Shown piece by piece: positions 36,404-44,901 of a stretch of DNA of 64,000 bases. The stretch comes from Okeania sp034190295 (GTDB lineage: Bacteria; Cyanobacteriota; Cyanobacteriia; Cyanobacteriales; Microcoleaceae). The translations under genes and the position numbers were made by a program. Location of the stretch: positions 62,001 through 126,000 of the forward strand of contig JAXHSW010000002.1 of NCBI GenBank assembly GCA_034190295.1. The letters are read 5' to 3'. The number at the start of each line of letters is the position of its first letter. The first letter of the stretch is position 1. The notes under the pieces were generated by a model. The model worked only from the letters and a program-made list of their open reading frames with translations, did not search any database and had not been told where the DNA came from.

Positions 36404-37252
36404 ATGGATATAGTTAAGCAGACTGAAAAAGAACTGGTTCTAAAAGATAAATTATGGCTCTTGTTGTTTATTGTTTTTCCCTGTATAGCAGGACCACTGT
36501 TTATTTCTCTAATAACTTTATCAGAGATGGGGTTATCAGAGATGGGGGCAGTAATTAAAGCTTCATGTCAACGAGTCGAACCAACTCAAGTTAATTGTCA
36601 GATCAATAGCTCAAAGTATTTCGGTTTAATTAAAGATTCTTCTACTTCCTTGACTAGGGTAACAGAAACTAAATTGAACTCACGGAAGAAGAAGGACAGT
36701 GATGGTGACACTTATTTTGATTATTTTGTTACCCTAGTAAGTCAAACAGGGAAAGAAGTTGTCAGTTTGCAGAATAATTCATATCCTCAAGAAATAATGG
36801 AAATGGTGGTAAAAATTAACACATTTATCAATTATTCAACTGAGCCATCTCTGCTTATTCACTACGATCTACGTTGGAAATGGAGAAACCTGGTATTTTT
36901 AGCTTTCCACATTGCCTTTATTGGAATGGGAATCTTTATTGCATACCCAGCTTTTTACTTACAAACACTAATACTTACCAAAAGAGAACGACAATTAACC
37001 TACAAAGTATTTTCTTTATTGGGTATCAAAACCAAGCGCTATTCCTTTGCCCAAATTCAAGAATTCATCCTAGAAAGTGACACAGATTTTGATGGAGATA
37101 AACTCTATCGCTTAAAGGTAGTATTACCACCAGAAAATCATCAGCGGGAAATCAATTTAATAAGTGATTCTGACATTGAAAAAGTTAAAAAATTAGCTAA
37201 TGGTGTGGCTGATTTTATCGAGATACCCTATAAAGAAGTGTCAAATGAGTAA
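36404..37252 (+). CDS. Two-helix membrane protein, tandem paralogue 4 of 4
   Basis: A 282-residue paralogue starting MDIVKQTEKELVLKDKL. The start is set by the conserved ribosome site CAGGAGAAATT; an upstream in-frame ATG at 36326 lies in the duplicated leader and is not preferred. A short internal duplication, LSEMGLSEMGAVIKAS, follows the first helix. The 3' flank (TCAGCGTTTGAGTGAGTTTA and about 160 bp more) is nearly identical to that after copy 3, placing the last duplication break there. Confidence 0.8.
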   Translation: MDIVKQTEKELVLKDKLWLLLFIVFPCIAGPLFISLITLSEMGLSEMGAVIKASCQRVEPTQVNCQINSSKYFGLIKDSSTSLTRVTETKLNSRKKKDSDGDTYFDYFVTLVSQTGKEVVSLQNNSYPQEIMEMVVKINTFINYSTEPSLLIHYDLRWKWRNLVFLAFHIAFIGMGIFIAYPAFYLQTLILTKRERQLTYKVFSLLGIKTKRYSFAQIQEFILESDTDFDGDKLYRLKVVLPPENHQREINLISDSDIEKVKKLANGVADFIEIPYKEVSNE

Positions 37253-37545
37253 TCATTTTTTTTCAGCGTTTGAGTGAGTTTAGTATAACGGAAATGTCTA
37301 TACATTTAAAATATTAAGTTTTGTAAACGGAACTGGTAATATCTGTAAAATTGCCATGTTTTGTTGATGAATAATAGAGTAAGACGCTTTGAGTTATTAC
37401 TATTTATTCCAAGCTAGATCGAATTTTGCATAATTTTCCAGAAACTAGCTGATTAATAAGTATAAAGAAAAAATAGACACTTAATATATGACCTCAATTA
37501 TTAGAGTGGCTATAGAAAATTATATCAATCTCAAATAGGTGAAAT

Positions 37546-37749
37546 ATGATGATGAAAATAGGTGAAATTCTAATCCGCAGACAGTTAATTTCTCAAGCTC
37601 AATTAAATCAAGTAATAGATATTCAAGCTTCATGCTGTGAAAAAATTGGTGAGCTTTTATTATTTCAAGGTTGGATTAGAGAAGATGATTTAGAAGCCGC
37701 TTTAAGAGAACAATATTGGCGAGAAAATGGTTATTGGGTAATTGATTAA
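37546..37749 (+). CDS. Small protein resembling half an MshEN domain
   Basis: A 67-residue soluble protein (KIGEILIRRQLISQAQLNQV, then KIGELLLFQGWIREDDLEAAL). The repeated (K)IGE-(I/L)L...G-(L/W)I...(D/Q)L...AL pattern matches the MshEN / GspE-N region of type II secretion and pilus ATPases, known to bind cyclic di-GMP in some members. Stand-alone versions occur in cyanobacteria; here no ATPase follows. The start has three consecutive Met-like options (ATGATGATG); the first is used. Assignment moderate. Confidence 0.6.
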   Translation: MMMKIGEILIRRQLISQAQLNQVIDIQASCCEKIGELLLFQGWIREDDLEAALREQYWRENGYWVID

Positions 37750-37768
37750 ATATAGAAGAAGGAAGTTA

Positions 37769-37820
37769 TATCATGTCCGGTTGAATAGTTATAAATAAAT
37801 TACGGAGTCCTCAGGAGTCA
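37769..37820. repeat. Solo left end of the TATCATGTCCGG family
   Basis: TATCATGTCCGGTTGAATAG followed by TTATAAATAAATTACGGAGT matches the left side of the 2464-2618 element. No partner end was found before the 34-bp array that follows. Confidence 0.5.
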
Positions 37821-38058
37821 ACCCACCCCTAACCCCTCCCTGGAGGGGAAGAAAACCCACCCCTAACCCCGACCTGGAGGGGAAGAAAACCCACCCCTAA
37901 CCCCGACCTGGAGGGGAAGAAAACCCACCCCTAACCCCGACCTGGAGGGGAAGTCAACCCACCCCTAACCCCGACCTGGAGGGGAAGAAAACCCACCCCT
38001 AACCCCGACCTGGAGGGGAAGAAAACCCACCCCTAACCCCTCCCTGGAGGGGAAGAAG
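37821..38058. repeat. Seven tandem 34-bp repeats
   Basis: Units start at 37821, 37855, 37889 and so on at exact 34-bp spacing, each CCCACCCCTAACCCC plus GACCTGGAGGGGAAG with small variants. The single unit occurs in many spacers of this window, so the array is a local expansion of a dispersed repeat. Confidence 0.9.
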
Positions 38059-38385
38059 GAAGAAGGAAAAAAGCATTTACGGGAGTTACGCAAATTGACC
38101 TGTAGGGGCGAATGGCATTTGCTTCGCATACTTCGTAACGCCCTTTCTATATGTAGAGTCCCTTTTTTTAATAGAGACAAAAGCTGATTATTCATCAAGG
38201 TATTCCACGGGATGCCTTTTTTTTTTTGCATAAATAGGGAGAAAAAGGCTGATTAATAAATATATAGTAGTCGCCACTATAGTTAGGACATCGGGTAAGA
38301 TGATTCATAACGCGAGCAAGATGCTCGCACTAATTTTCCTAACCAACTTGGCCGTTACTATAGCTAAATTAACTATCATATAAAA
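38059..38385. other. Spacer upstream of the VWA lipoprotein gene
   Basis: It holds the GTAGGGGCGAATGGCATTTG text, a partial CAGGACTTACGCA relative (GGGAGTTACGCAAATT near 38090), and hairpin GCGAGCAAGATGCTCGC near 38311. No gene recognised. Confidence 0.45.
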
Positions 38386-40083
38386 ATGAAAATCAACTGG
38401 CAAAAAATCAGTCTAATTCCCAGCTTAGGACTTCTGTTTCTGGGAGCTTGTGCTCCAGCTAATAATTCCTCAAATACTTCAGGGTTGGAAGTCAAATTTT
38501 TAGTTGGCAGTGCTTTAGCAAAATTCTGTAACCAAGCTGCCACCCAACTAAACCAACAACAACCAAAACTCGATAATGGTCAATCTTTTTACCTAAAATG
38601 TGAAGCTAAAGGTAGCGGGGATGTAGTCACAGATATCATTTCTTTATCCCAACAACTCAAAAGTGGAACCACCCAACCAGACTCCCCAAAATTTCCCACC
38701 CTAATTTCCGTAGATGGAGAAATTTATCATTCCCAACTCTTATATCAAATCAATCAAATCTATCCCGGACAAAACTATATTCCTCAAATCACTGACGCCC
38801 CTTTGTTAGCAAACAGTCCCATGGTATTCATGGTGTCACAAGAAATAGCAGCAGGATTACGGGGACAACCAGATATATACCGCTCCCTCGTCAATGCTAA
38901 AACTCACCAAGACCTAGACCCTAATAGTCCTCAACTGCCAATACATTATGTTCACACTGCTCCCACTCGTTCCAATTCTGGTCTGCAAACCTTGGTAGCT
39001 CAATTTGCCTCTGTTGCCAATAAACGCCCCGAACAACTCACTGTTGCTGACATACAACAATATCAACCCCAAATCCAAAAAATTCAGAGCAAAGTCACTC
39101 GCTACGGAGCTTCCACCAGTTCCCTAGCTGAAGATATGGTGAAAAATGGTCCGTTTTGGGCTTCGATCGCTTCTGTTTATGAGTCTTCTGTAATAGAGGC
39201 AAATACTGATAATACTCAAACTCGCTATGAGGCAATTTATCCCAGTTCTACTTTCACTTCTAATATGAGAGCAATTTTACCAACTGCACCCTGGGTGAGT
39301 GAGGATGAGCAAGAAGCAGCAGAAAAAGTCATTGAATATTTGCGATCGCCAACCGCCCAAAAAATTCTGACAGACTTAGGTCTCAGACCAGGGATACCGG
39401 GGGTTTCTTTGGGAGCAAAATTTTCTCCCCAATACGGAGTAGACCCCAATGCTCAATATGATTCTCTGCGGACTCCCCAACCAGAAGTAGTTAATGCCAT
39501 GATTAAGTCTTGGCAGGAATTTGCGAAGAAACCATCCCAGGTGGTTTTGGTAGTTGACTCTTCTGGGTCTATGAAGGGTGACAAATTACCTGCTGTTCAG
39601 AATACTTTGCGCTACTATCTTGAGGGTTTAGGACCAAAAGAAAGAATTGCTCTGATTGATTTTGACTCTGAAATTCAAGCTCCGGTTTGGGTTGATGGTA
39701 CTACTGAAGGTCGCGCTCGCGGTATGCAGTTTATTAGTAGTTTGAAAGCGAATGGTGGTACGAGACTTTATGATGCTGCTTTGAATGCCAGAAATTTATT
39801 ACAGGAAAATCTCAGTTCTGATGCTATTAATGCTGTAGTTATTTTAACTGATGGGGAAGATTCTGGTTCTAAAACTTCTCTCCAACAACTGAGCGATAAT
39901 CTGAAAAATAGTGGATTTAATTCTGACAAAAGGATTGCTTTTTTTACTGTTGGTTATGGGAAAGAGGGAGAATTTGATGCTAAAGTTTTGAAACAAATTG
40001 CTAGCTTAAATGGTGGTTATTATCGTCAGGGAGACCCAGAAAGTATTGTTAGTTTAATGTCCGATCTACAAACAGAATTTTAG
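38386..40083 (+). CDS. Lipoprotein with PstS-like binding domain and VWA domain
   Basis: A 565-residue lipoprotein with signal peptide and lipobox Leu19-Gly-Ala-Cys22. Residues about 30-345 are a bacterial solute-binding domain of the PstS/tungstate type (FLVGSALAKFCNQAATQLNQ, HTAPTRSNSGLQTLVAQFAS, LRSPTAQKILTDLGLRPGIP). Residues about 384-560 are a von Willebrand factor A domain with complete MIDAS: DSSGSMKG (391-398), Thr459 in GGTRLYD, and Asp489 in LTDGED. Both domains would face the periplasm or cell surface. A binding domain joined to a metal-dependent adhesion domain points to sensing or a cell-envelope complex rather than transport. No ABC permease or ATPase is adjacent. Confidence 0.88.
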   Translation: MKINWQKISLIPSLGLLFLGACAPANNSSNTSGLEVKFLVGSALAKFCNQAATQLNQQQPKLDNGQSFYLKCEAKGSGDVVTDIISLSQQLKSGTTQPDSPKFPTLISVDGEIYHSQLLYQINQIYPGQNYIPQITDAPLLANSPMVFMVSQEIAAGLRGQPDIYRSLVNAKTHQDLDPNSPQLPIHYVHTAPTRSNSGLQTLVAQFASVANKRPEQLTVADIQQYQPQIQKIQSKVTRYGASTSSLAEDMVKNGPFWASIASVYESSVIEANTDNTQTRYEAIYPSSTFTSNMRAILPTAPWVSEDEQEAAEKVIEYLRSPTAQKILTDLGLRPGIPGVSLGAKFSPQYGVDPNAQYDSLRTPQPEVVNAMIKSWQEFAKKPSQVVLVVDSSGSMKGDKLPAVQNTLRYYLEGLGPKERIALIDFDSEIQAPVWVDGTTEGRARGMQFISSLKANGGTRLYDAALNARNLLQENLSSDAINAVVILTDGEDSGSKTSLQQLSDNLKNSGFNSDKRIAFFTVGYGKEGEFDAKVLKQIASLNGGYYRQGDPESIVSLMSDLQTEF

Positions 40084-40211
40084 GGTGCAACGATAATGCA
40101 TGAATAAAGCCAAAAATTTATCGCTTTTAGGCAACAGGGAATATATAGAAAAAAAGTATTTTTGCTTGGTATGAGATGCACCCGAATTTTAATTTTTATT
40201 TGGAGGGAAAT

Positions 40212-40931
40212 ATGAAATTAGTGAATCCGTTTGATTATCCTATATCTATATTAATAGGTGGATTTTTGTTAATAACTGGTGTCCGGTTTGTGAGGTTGCC
40301 AAATTTTGTAATTTTACCTGCTACGGCGGTTGTTTCTGTGGCAAGTGCTACAGTGTTGAAGTCGAAAGAACCCGATGCTGAAAAGTTGGCAAAAAAACAG
40401 TTAGAACAAGAGTTAGAAGTTATTTCTGGACTGGCAAAAAATTTGGCAGAAAAAGCTGAAGTCTTGCGTCAAGAAGCTAATCAATTGTTAGGTGGTGAAG
40501 CGTTTCAAATGGAATTATTAGTAACAGTTCAATCAGTATGCGATCGCGCTATTGAACTGCCCCATAAAATTCAAGAAATGTATCGAGAATTACCGACAAA
40601 TGAGGCATTATTATCTGTGGAGGATTTGGAAAGACAACTATTAGAAGTTAGGAGTAAGCAAAGGTCAACATCTGATATTAGTCAACAGCAATTAAAACAA
40701 TTAGCTGCTAGTTTAAAACGAAATATTCAGTTAGCAAAAGCTGGAAAAGATACTCGGCAAGCAAAAATTCTTAGTCTGCATACAATGGTTCAAGATTCGG
40801 CAGGATTATTGCAAGAACTAGAGAATAAATTGCGGAATGCTAACTTGAATGATTTGGCAGAAATTCAAGAATTACGCAGTTTAAGTGATGAGTTAAATAG
40901 CTATCAAAATAATATGAAAATATTCCTTTGA
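40212..40931 (+). CDS. Membrane-anchored coiled-coil protein
   Basis: A 239-residue protein. Residues about 10-50 are hydrophobic (ISILIGGFLLITGVRFVRLP, VILPATAVVSVASATVL) and form one or two membrane segments; the rest is charged helical sequence with heptad-like Leu spacing, likely a cytosolic coiled coil. No family recognised. The start at 40212 follows TTGGAGGGAAAT; an upstream in-frame ATG at 40176 lacks this. It lies 128 bp after the VWA lipoprotein gene in the same direction and may share its transcript. Confidence 0.7.
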   Translation: MKLVNPFDYPISILIGGFLLITGVRFVRLPNFVILPATAVVSVASATVLKSKEPDAEKLAKKQLEQELEVISGLAKNLAEKAEVLRQEANQLLGGEAFQMELLVTVQSVCDRAIELPHKIQEMYRELPTNEALLSVEDLERQLLEVRSKQRSTSDISQQQLKQLAASLKRNIQLAKAGKDTRQAKILSLHTMVQDSAGLLQELENKLRNANLNDLAEIQELRSLSDELNSYQNNMKIFL

Positions 40932-41238
40932 TAAGAAGTAAGAAGGAAGAAGTAAGAAGGAAGAAGGAAGAAGGAAGAAGGAAGAAGACCTTTATTTATC
41001 TAAGATAGAAGATTATACCATGTCCGGATAATTAGCGATCGAAAAACTTATTCTCTTGCTTAAACAGTAAATCTTTCTATTTTCCCTACTCCCCTATTCC
41101 CCCGCTCCCCTACTCCTTAAAAAAGACTTTTTCAGCAAGCCCTAAGTAAATTGATTTGATTGTCCCCCTAAAAAGAATTAAGTTTGCATAAATCATTAAA
41201 TTATTTCTGATATTTTTATAAGTACCAGAAAGAAAATT
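40932..41238. repeat. AAGAAGG-type low-complexity spacer
   Basis: Tandem AAGAAGGAAGAAGG at 40935-40990, a single TATCATG-family end (CCATGTCCGGATAATTAGCG near 41023), and CCCCTACTCCCCTATTCC text. No gene recognised. Confidence 0.5.
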
Positions 41239-41436
41239 ATGAAAAATAAACTTGATTCTCTTTTGTTGGTAGCACTTTTCACAACAACTATGACTTTTTT
41301 ACGAGAGGAGAAAATACTAATAAATAAGTTGAATGATAGTTTGCCTGAAGCTGAAATAGCTATTATTAAACAACAAAAAAATCATCAAGAGGATGAACAA
41401 CCACCTGTTCCAGATAAAGATGCTGGCAGTCGTTAA
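41239..41436 (+). CDS. Small hypothetical protein (possible)
   Basis: A 65-residue frame with a hydrophobic start (LLLVALFTTTMTFL, about 8-21) and a hydrophilic, Pro/Asp-rich end (EDEQPPVPDKDAGSR). The first part could be a signal anchor. AGAAAGAAAATT ahead of the ATG is a weak ribosome site. No family recognised; a true small membrane or secreted peptide is plausible but not certain. Confidence 0.4.
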   Translation: MKNKLDSLLLVALFTTTMTFLREEKILINKLNDSLPEAEIAIIKQQKNHQEDEQPPVPDKDAGSR

Positions 41437-42022
41437 AATTAATCAGCAGAAGTAAGAAGGAAGAAGAAAGAAGGAAGAAGGCTTTAGTTATCTACTAGGA
41501 TAGAAGGAATAAAAAAGCTTTAGTTATCTAGGATAGAATATTGATGATTGATGATTGATATTCCGTTGTTTTAGAGATTCCATAAGTCAAGACTTGCTAT
41601 ATATAGATTACAACTAGGAGTTAACGATGCCATAAGTAGCAAATAAAATATGAGAAATTTTCTAACAATATGTACTTGACCCACCAAGAAAATCCCAGAG
41701 AATAAAATTTACGAAAAACAATAGTCTTTTGACAGTAAAAAAAACAGCAATATTAGAGGGCGGGTTTTTTAACGAAGTCAGAAATCAAAAGTCTGCAAGT
41801 CAGCAAGTGTACCCACCCCTAACCCCTCCCAGGAGGGGAACTAGGGGATTTGAGCTTCGCTCCAAAAATATTTCGCTTTAACAGGCGGGGTTTTAGACCC
41901 ATATTATTTTTATAAATCATCGCGCTGACCTCAAAGCTTTTGGTTAAACCAGCCCCTACAAAATTTCAACGTTTAATTAGACTTAACTGTTAACTGAATT
42001 GACACTAGGAGAATATTTAACC
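41437..42022. other. Repeat-rich spacer
   Basis: AAGAAGGAAG runs near 41450-41490 and a doubled GAAGGCTTTAGTTATCTA / AAGCTTTAGTTATCTA, then CCACCCCTAACCCCTCCC near 41812, the AAATCCCC..AGGCGGGG text, and CCCCTACAAAATTTC. No gene recognised. Confidence 0.45.
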
Positions 42023-43126
42023 ATGACAATTACAAATCAGAAATCTATCAAAAATCGTCGCATTTTATCTGGAATACTTACTTGCACAGCATTAGCTTTA
42101 GCTTACGCACCAATTCCAGGATTAAATCAAAAAATTATAGTAGTTAGTGGCACAGAATTTGCCGAACCACTCCAACAAATAGAAACTCAATTTGAGCAAA
42201 AATATCCCCAGATAAACTTAGAATTAAAATTCCAAGGTTCCCAAGATATTATCAACAATTACATAGACAAAAAAAACGACTTTAATCCTACAGTTTTAAT
42301 CCCGACAAATGCAGCACTATTAGATGAATTAAACCAACGCTGGCAAAGTCAAAATAATACCCAAGCATTCTATCAACAACCAACAGCGATCGCCAAAACT
42401 TTCCTAGTAGGTGTTGCTTGGCCCGAACGTGGCAAAATCTTATTTCCCAATGGCAAATTTTCCTGGCAACAATTAGAAAAAGCAATGGCAGCAGGTAGCT
42501 GGCAAAAAATAGGCGGTAAACAACAATGGGGTAGTTTTGATTTCGTCACCACCGACCCAACTCGTTCCAATAGTGGACAAATAACCATGAATTTGTGGGC
42601 ACAGTCAAAAAGTGGCAAAAACTTGAATACACCCGCCGTTGAATCATTATTTAGTAAAGTCAAACGCTCAGTTTATTTGCCTCCCCGTTCCACCGATATA
42701 TTGTTACAAGAATTTATAGCTCGCGGGCCTAATGATGCGGATGTAGCAACAGTTTACGAAAGCATCGCCCTCTACCGTTGGCAACAGTCAGGTGCAGCTC
42801 AAAATAAACCTTATCAAATTTATTATCTCAACCCCACCGTAGAAACTGTAGCAACAGCAGCGGTCGTGCGTCGGGATGTAAATGGGGCAACTGCTAATGC
42901 TGCTGGTAAATTTGTAGATTTCTTGACTCAACCAGAACAACAAAAAGTATTTGTGCAGTATGGTTTCCGTCCTTCCCGTGGCAATATAGATTTGCTCTCA
43001 GTTACCAATAGTCCTTGGAATCAAAATATTCCTGGCGCTCAGGTTAATCCACAAATTACCACTTTACCAGCACCACAACCATCTGTTTTGGGAGAAATTC
43101 AAAAGTTGTGGCAACGAGTGCAGTAG
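42023..43126 (+). CDS. Extracellular solute-binding protein (PstS/tungstate-binding type)
   Basis: A 367-residue exported binding protein. An N-terminal hydrophobic stretch after KNRR (ILSGILTCTALALAYAPIPG) acts as signal peptide or anchor. The mature part has the family blocks VVSGTEFAEPLQQIETQFEQ, FVTTDPTRSNSGQITMNLWA, TVYESIALYRW and VDFLTQPEQQKVFVQYGFRP. The TRSNSG segment matches that in the VWA lipoprotein, so the two binding domains are related. The start ATG follows TAGGAGAAT; an in-frame TTG at 41999 is less likely. No transporter genes are adjacent; it may deliver to a distant ABC system or serve as a soluble ligand sensor. Confidence 0.85.
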   Translation: MTITNQKSIKNRRILSGILTCTALALAYAPIPGLNQKIIVVSGTEFAEPLQQIETQFEQKYPQINLELKFQGSQDIINNYIDKKNDFNPTVLIPTNAALLDELNQRWQSQNNTQAFYQQPTAIAKTFLVGVAWPERGKILFPNGKFSWQQLEKAMAAGSWQKIGGKQQWGSFDFVTTDPTRSNSGQITMNLWAQSKSGKNLNTPAVESLFSKVKRSVYLPPRSTDILLQEFIARGPNDADVATVYESIALYRWQQSGAAQNKPYQIYYLNPTVETVATAAVVRRDVNGATANAAGKFVDFLTQPEQQKVFVQYGFRPSRGNIDLLSVTNSPWNQNIPGAQVNPQITTLPAPQPSVLGEIQKLWQRVQ

Positions 43127-43130
43127 GGGA

Positions 43131-43506
43131 GTGGCTCACACTGATTTTGCCACGGATACACGGATACCGAAGGAATTGGGGGAGTGGCTCACACTGATTT
43201 TGCCACGGATACACGGATACCGAAGGAATTGGGGGAGTGGCTCACACTGATTTTGCCACGGATACACGGATACCGAAGGAATTGGGGGAGTGGCTCACAN
43301 NNNNNNNNNNNNNNNNNNNNNNNNNNNNNNNNNNNNNNNNNNNNNNNNNNNNNNNNNNNNNNNNNNNNNNNNNNNNNNNNNNNNNNNNNNNNNNNNNNNC
43401 CGATTTTGCCACGGATACACGGATACCGAAGGAATTGGGGGAGTGGCTCACACTGATTTTGCCACGGATACACGGATACCGAAGGAATTGGGGGAGTGGC
43501 TCACAC
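43131..43506. repeat. Tandem 53-bp repeat array with assembly gap
   Basis: Units begin with GTGGCTCACACTGATTTTGC at 43131, 43184, 43237 and 43290, and after the gap at 43443 and 43496: exact 53-bp spacing with no visible divergence. It starts 5 bp after the stop of the binding-protein gene. Perfect identity implies very recent expansion; the true copy number is unknown because the assembly broke here. 53 is not a multiple of three, so apparent frames are not a repeat protein. Confidence 0.95.
43300..43399. other. Assembly gap (100 N)
   Basis: One hundred N inside the 53-bp tandem array. The fixed size indicates a placeholder, not a measured length. Confidence 0.98.
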
Positions 43507-44082
43507 TGATTATGGCGCTTGTGGTGGAACATTTTTTAGACCGAGTTAATTTGATATAACTTTACGATCGCTAATCAAATGGACATGATATTGGTGGTTG
43601 ATTCTTATCTGCATATGTTAAATATCACTTAGAAATACATTATATTAACACGGCTAAAAAATGTTAATTTCAGATCGTTTTGAACTGAATATTATCAATT
43701 TAGTAGCAAAAACAAGTTGTTATTTGGCATAGAGTAATAATGAATCAAATTACAAGGGAATGTTTTTCCCACTATTGTCTCTCTTGGTCAGCATTCCCTT
43801 GCGTCTGCCGCCGACGCGGGGTCGCACCGCTATTTCCTGCTATGTATTTAAACAACTTAGTCCATTTGTAAATTTCAGTATATTTAACTAGCTATCAGCT
43901 TTTAGCAGCTCTGGTTAAAATCCCTTTCTAAACTTTAGAAAAATAATCTTGCTGAGTGCTGAGTGCTGAGTGCTAACCGCTTTTTTAATGTAGAATATTT
44001 TTTTTCAATAGCCTAAAATAGAATAACAGACAAAAAAACAAATCTCGTACCAATATACATTGCGTAAGGATACTTAGAGCAA
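43507..44082. other. Spacer downstream of the 53-bp array
   Basis: It holds a solo end of the TATCATGTCCGG family (GATCGCTAATCAAATGGACA, near 43565), a GC-richer piece near 43800-43835 (GTCTGCCGCCGACGCGGGGT), and a triple GCTGAGTGCTGAGTGCTGAG near 43951. No gene recognised. Confidence 0.4.
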
Positions 44083-44673
44083 ATGTTTTTTCTAGGAATT
44101 GGACTCTTAATTATGGGTCTAATATTAGCAATAGTAAGTGGAATATGGGGCTTAGTTCAAGCTTTTAGTGAAGGCACATTATGGGGTGTTGCTTATTTAT
44201 TTGTTCCTTTTGCTTTTGTCATTTTTTATCTGAAAAATTGGAGTAAAACAAAAATCAGAAAAAATTTTATCTTGATGATAATTGGTTTGATTTTGTCTCT
44301 TGTAGGGAGTGGAGCTTTAGGAAATCATATAACTAATAATTTTGTGGTTAATTCTGCCAATATTCCCGAAAAACCAACTATTACTACTAGCTCCGATACT
44401 ACTAACTCGGAAAATACTTCAACAAAGATAGAAACAACCGAAGTTATTTCAGACCCATTTAGAGAAGGAATAAATGCAGCAACAAAAGCAGCCGAACTTG
44501 CCCAAACAGCTAATACTCAAACACAGTGGAATGAAGTAGCAATGACTTGGCATCAAGCTTTAGTTTTAATGAAAGAAGTTCCTGAATCTCATACTAAATA
44601 TGAAGTTGCCCAAAACAGAATTGATTTATATCGAAATAATCGAGAAATTGCTAAAAAAAAGGCTAGCTCTTAA
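44083..44673 (+). CDS. Membrane protein with cyanobacterial C-terminal helical domain
   Basis: A 196-residue protein. Three membrane segments are predicted at about 2-24 (FLGIGLLIMGLILAIVSGIW), 32-50 (LWGVAYLFVPFAFVIFYL) and 61-83 (FILMIIGLILSLVGSGALG). A Thr/Ser-rich linker follows, then a helical segment, AATKAAELAQTANTQTQWNE with AMTWHQALVLMKEVP, a pattern common at the ends of cyanobacterial membrane proteins. Function unknown. Confidence 0.7.
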   Translation: MFFLGIGLLIMGLILAIVSGIWGLVQAFSEGTLWGVAYLFVPFAFVIFYLKNWSKTKIRKNFILMIIGLILSLVGSGALGNHITNNFVVNSANIPEKPTITTSSDTTNSENTSTKIETTEVISDPFREGINAATKAAELAQTANTQTQWNEVAMTWHQALVLMKEVPESHTKYEVAQNRIDLYRNNREIAKKKASS

Positions 44674-44841
44674 CGAAGTCAGAAGTCAAAAGTCAGAAGT
44701 TAGAAGTTATTTTTGGAGGGTTTTTCAAAATCTCCGTTATCAAAATATTTCACCTTAAAAGGCATAATTTTAGACTCAATTACTTTGTTGAAGAAGGAAG
44801 AAAAAATGGATGGGGACTCAAACCCTAACCAATTATCTACA

Positions 44842-44884
44842 CGGTGTAGACTGTGGGGTATTAAACCCAAAATAAAAAGATAAA
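44842..44884 (+). promoter_or_regulatory. Repeated upstream element GGGTATTAAACCC
   Basis: TCTACACGGTGTAGA (perfect 7-bp inverted repeat) followed by GTGGGGTATTAAACCC at 44853-44868 and AAAATAAAAAGATAAATTA closely matches 32961-33004. It ends about 17 bp ahead of the DUF1517-type gene, so it forms part of that leader. Confidence 0.4.
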
Positions 44885-44901
44885 TTAGGAGAAATCAGGA
44901 A

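Noticed and set aside
43184..43559. Overlapping frames across the 53-bp array and its gap
   Set aside because: The unit length is not a multiple of three and the frames include N; they are artefacts of the repeat.
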